Positions 60,880 through 64,000 of a DNA stretch of 64,000 nt are shown piece after piece. Origin of the DNA: Phanerodontia chrysosporium (lineage: Eukaryota > Basidiomycota > Agaricomycetes > Polyporales > Phanerochaetaceae); the NCBI GenBank assembly GCA_001910725.1, contig MJGA01000015.1, positions 1 through 64,000 of the forward strand, given 5' to 3'. The first letter of the stretch is position 1, and every line of letters starts with the position of its first letter. The position numbers and the translations under genes are program-made. The notes beneath the pieces are model-generated. The model had not been told where the DNA came from and ran no database searches. It saw only the letters and a list, made by a program, of their open reading frames with translations.

Positions 60880-62047
60880 AGAAGGTATTGCGAAGATGGT
60901 GTCGGGCGATCCGATGTCAAAGGCTTCAGGGAAGACTTTTCACTGTAGACGAGAAACAGGCTCGGACACTGCTCAGGGCCCGCTCACTGGTGTCATACTG
61001 GACTTGTGTTTCCTGTAGAGAACTTCGTTGGGATTGTCTCTTTGCTCGAAAATCGGACGACTGCTGTTCCCGGTGATTCGAGGCTTTGGTTGCTTTGGAA
61101 TTTTGACGTAGACCTCACTGGGGCAGCTAAAATGATGCGCTTGCGTGTGACTAGGCCAAAAGAGGAAAGAAGACCAGTTCTAGAACACTCACACTCACAC
61201 CAGCACGTACTGGTGTGAGCGCTGGTACCAACAGGGAGTAGTATGGAGTAGTAGGGACCCAAGAGAGAGAGAGAGAGAGAGTATGTGTGTGTGTGTGTGT
61301 GTGTGTGTGAGAACGGGGGACAGGATGAGATTCGGCGAGGGCGCATGAGCAGTCAGAGTAGGAGCGAGTGCGACTACAGAGACCGAAGCGACCGAACGTA
61401 CCTGGAGTAGAAGGAATAGAGTCGTTAGTAACACTAAACGCAAGCCGCGGTCAGCGGGCAAGTAGGTGGTAGGAGGTGAGAAGGGGGAGGGAACTGTGCG
61501 AAGGGAAAGCCGAAACTCGTGAAGTCACTCGCTTGGCTTGGGGGTTCGAACAGAGTTGAATGGCGCAGGAACGAGTTTGCAAGCGGGTTCGTGAGACGCA
61601 GTAAGTTGCAGGAATAAGTTCGTAGACACGCGGGAGACGCTTAAGGCAAAAGGGGAAACTTGTTCGATGCTGTCTACGACAGGAAAGGTATTTTATACTA
61701 CTTTACTCAGCCATCCTATGTCAGAACTATACAGAACCATGTTCCTACACCATTCGATGGCAGTGAAACCACTTAACGAGACTTGCAAGGCGTCAGTGAC
61801 GATTCGGTGAGGACTGCAGGAGAGTCACAGTGGTCAGCAAGGTCTGGTATGCAGGCGAATACTTGGGCCAAGCAGGTGCTGCTCGGGCATGATATGGGAC
61901 ATATGGGACACATGTGGCGAGGCGCTCGGCAGAGGTTCGGCATTGGGTGCATGACTTAGGGTGCTGACGTATTGGCTGCAACGCATTCAGGAGGACTCGG
62001 ACGAGTACATGGTGTGACCGTCTAGGCTTCGGCTTTATTGGCTGACA
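60880..62047 (-). other. Probable leader and 5' LTR region of Element G
   Basis: No gene seen. It contains a perfect hairpin (CTCACACCAG, loop CACGTA, CTGGTGTGAG at 61194-61219), a GA microsatellite (61262-61281) and a GT microsatellite (61284-61309). On the minus strand CTCCAG|GTACGTT near 61400 is a consensus splice donor. Confidence 0.45.
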
Positions 62048-64000
62048 ATGGGAAGCACGGGAGACACGAGTTCTTACGTGTCAGCGGGCGCAGCGGCGCG
62101 CAGAGTGCATCAGCGCAATATGTGCTATCGACTGGGACAGCCAGGGGACACTAACCCAGCCACCAGATCCCAACGCTACACGACACACTCAGACAACATA
62201 AACGACATGACGAGGGCCTACCACGATGGCCTCCAGCACGACCGCTCGAATGTTGACCTGCAGGAGCACGAAGACGCGATCCAGGTCTCGATCGAGGCGA
62301 TCTCGTCATCTCTGCCAGAGCAATGGCGGAGCGGCCTGAATGTGGCCGTAACCGAATACGACGTTGCGGCAGCCATTAAGGGAGCGGCATCAGGTTCCAC
62401 CCCAAGGGTGGACGGACTACCGTACAAGCTGTGGAAGACTATCCACGAGTGGTACCAACAAACCAGGCAGTCGCGGACACCCTTTGCGAATATTGCCCGC
62501 ACCCTGAGCATTGTCTTCAATGACATTGAGCTCTTTGGAGTAGACCCATTCTGCAGGTTCCCAGATGGCTGGCTGTGCCCAATATATAAGGAGGGGGACT
62601 CGACACTCATGTTTAACTATCGCCCGATCATCCTCCTTAACACTGACTACAAGATTTTCACCAAGACCTATGCAATGAAACTTGCTGGTATGGCAGCCAC
62701 AATGATTCACAAGAACCAAGCAGGGTTCGTCCCCAAGTGGAGCATATTTGACCAGGTACGCCTGGCGAGACTCATGCTCCAGTATGCGGAGGCAATGGAG
62801 CAGAACAGCACAATTATAGCCCTGGACCAGGAAAAAGCCTATGACAGGATAGAACACGACTATCTTTGGTGCATCCTCGATACCTTTCATATTCCAGAGG
62901 CCTTCACCTGGTGTCAGATCTTGTGTGTTTACCGTCCTGATATAGTAAGGCACATCAGCGCCACCAAGCCTCAGCGTTCTGCATATGGACATCTCTCTTG
63001 TAGCACTGTAATACATGCGTCAGCACCTTGATTATATGGCCATTATGCTCACTAATATGCAGTAGAATTATTCATCATCTTGTAAAGTTAATAATTGTGT
63101 ATTCTGGTCCAGTCAACCTGCTTACATACAGTAGTCTCAGACATATATATATACCGGCTCAGTAAGATCAGAATGAACTAGTTCAGAGTACATTCTTCAT
63201 ACCCGGACCATCTGATCCCTCTACGAATCTGCCAGCACTGTGGCAATTATCAATGGAGTCACGAGCGAACCGTACTGCATTACGTGGGGTGTGCGCTAGG
63301 ACGACCCCCTCTCCTGTCTCCTCTTTGATCTAGCCATTGAACCATTGGCCTGCATGCTACGTGCCTCCTTGCTACGAGGCTTCCAAGTCCCCGGCCTCCA
63401 TGACCACGTTCTAGTCTCCCTCTTTGCGGATGACACCACGGCTTTCCTCTCCGAGAATGACAACTTCCAAACCCTCTGCGACATCCTAGACCAATGGTGC
63501 GCAGCCTCTGGCATAAGGTTCAATACCACTAAAACAACTGTGATTCCCATCAAGTCCTCTGACTACAGGGCAGCGTTCGTACACACCAGACGCCTGCACC
63601 CTGGGTCTGACCCAGAGGTGGGGGAGCTGCAAGGGATGCACGTCACCCTTGACAGGGTCACAACAAGAATCCTGGGGGCATGGCTCAAAAACACCCTGAC
63701 AGACTCCCTGCCACTGCCCTGAGTGGTGACAATCTCCAAGGTCACAGTGGCCCTGGAACACTGGAGACGATGTCGGCCAACCCTAAATGGCAAACGGCTC
63801 ATAGTTCAATTCATCCTGGGTGGCATAACCCAGTACTTAGCCAAAGTCCAGGGAATGCCTAGCTTGGTTGAGCGCGAGTTCATAAAAATTATCCGGGACT
63901 TCATGTGGGACGATGCGAAGGTGCCTCCAGTGAGCCTGGCGACGCTCTACGGCCCTATTGAACATGGGGGACTCAAACTCCTAGATCTGGAGTGTCGAAA
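62048..64000 (+). mobile_element. LINE retrotransposon (non-LTR), RT part, open at the right edge
   Basis: Plus reading: AYHDGLQHDRSN, AAIKGAASGSTPRVDGLPYK, then RT motifs WLCPIYKEGDS and NYRPIILLNTDYKIFTKTYA, QAGFVPKWSIFDQVRLARLM, STIIALDQEKAYDRIEHDYL (A box), and after an insertion GVR, stop, DDPLSCLLFDLAIEPL and VLVSLFADDTTAFLSE (catalytic F-A-D-D). It continues WCAASGIRFNTTKTTVIPIK, a stop at 63720, and KRLIVQFILGGITQYLAKVQ. The order and motifs fit the fungal Tad1-like or L1-like LINEs. The endonuclease part is missing on the left, where Element G abuts. Several stops make it inactive. Confidence 0.87.
62938..63235 (+). repeat. Insertion of about 300 bp in the LINE RT
   Basis: Between ILCVYR and STVAIINGVTSEP the LINE reading is interrupted by AT-rich sequence without coding character. 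It has TATATATATA near 63140 followed by about 90 bp, which is the layout of a solo LTR. The ends and a TSD could not be fixed. Confidence 0.45.

Larger units (their letters stand above)
54548..62047 (-). mobile_element. Element G: minus-strand Ty3/gypsy element, heavily mutated
   Basis: On the minus strand the full order gag, linker, protease, spacer, RT, RNase H and integrase can be read from 60879 to 54548. It belongs to the same Agaricomycete gypsy clade as Elements 0 and D. TGTCAGCCAAT on the minus strand at 62047, next to LINE sequence, may be the start of its 5' LTR, with TATA-like GTATAAAATA near 61690. The LTR ends were not confirmed. Confidence 0.75.

Noticed and set aside
61535..61560. 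tRNA-type primer site or tRNA T-arm (GGGGGTTCGAAC)
   Set aside because: The distance from the T-loop-like sequence to a CCA-like end is too short for a tRNA, and it is not next to a confirmed LTR end.

Overview
The window is a retrotransposon graveyard from a filamentous fungus, most likely an Agaricomycete (Basidiomycota). I infer this from 47-59 nt introns with CTAAT/CTAAC branch points, chromodomain Ty3/gypsy elements, the gag/pol style of the minus-strand gypsy elements, a fungal PIF/Harbinger transposon and a mushroom-type BTB gene. The genus cannot be told from the sequence. No complete, undamaged cellular gene is visible. LTR ends below were fixed by aligning copies within the window and by 5-bp target-site duplications (TSDs) read directly.

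Left third (1-22.8 kb): one old minus-strand gypsy element (Element 0; gag N-terminus at 21.6 kb, protease at 0.4-0.6 kb) has been split by successive insertions. A solo copia-type LTR lies at 21082-21372. Minus-strand gypsy Element D (13439-20897) itself contains plus-strand Element B (15931-20690). Plus-strand Element A (1147-11608, TSD GGAAC) contains a solo LTR of the B family (5428-7777, TSD ATTGC), which in turn contains a Tc1/mariner element (5961-7615, TSD TA). This is four nested levels.

Middle (22.8-36 kb): solo LTRs, a minus-strand Ty1/copia remnant (26.6-28.3 kb) whose primer site looks like a half-tRNA-Met site, a two-gene PIF/Harbinger element (transposase plus Myb/SANT-like gene, 30.6-33.25 kb), and decayed host-like genes: a BTB protein, a possible F-box/LRR gene and two unknowns.

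Right half (36-64 kb): Element F (36052-44311, TSD AGGTC) sits inside an unknown host-like gene. The nearly intact Element C (45481-54053, TSD GGCTG, LTRs about 99% identical) follows. Then come the minus-strand gypsy Element G (54.5 to about 62 kb) and a plus-strand LINE (62.05 kb to the window end).

The most unusual biology is in the chromodomain gypsy elements A, B, C and F. A, B and C carry a conserved extra gene (called ORF0 here) between the 5' LTR and gag. A and C have a dUTPase fused to the C-terminus of pol after the chromodomain, whereas F has a dUTPase between protease and reverse transcriptase plus an extra ORF after pol. All four appear to self-prime reverse transcription, Tf1-style, because the site after the 5' LTR is complementary to the predicted RNA 5' end. 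Splice signals in the LTRs and before gag suggest that ORF0 and gag are made from alternatively spliced RNAs. The B-family LTR contains a 59-nt intron-like unit, and one of the four LTR copies is exactly 59 nt shorter.
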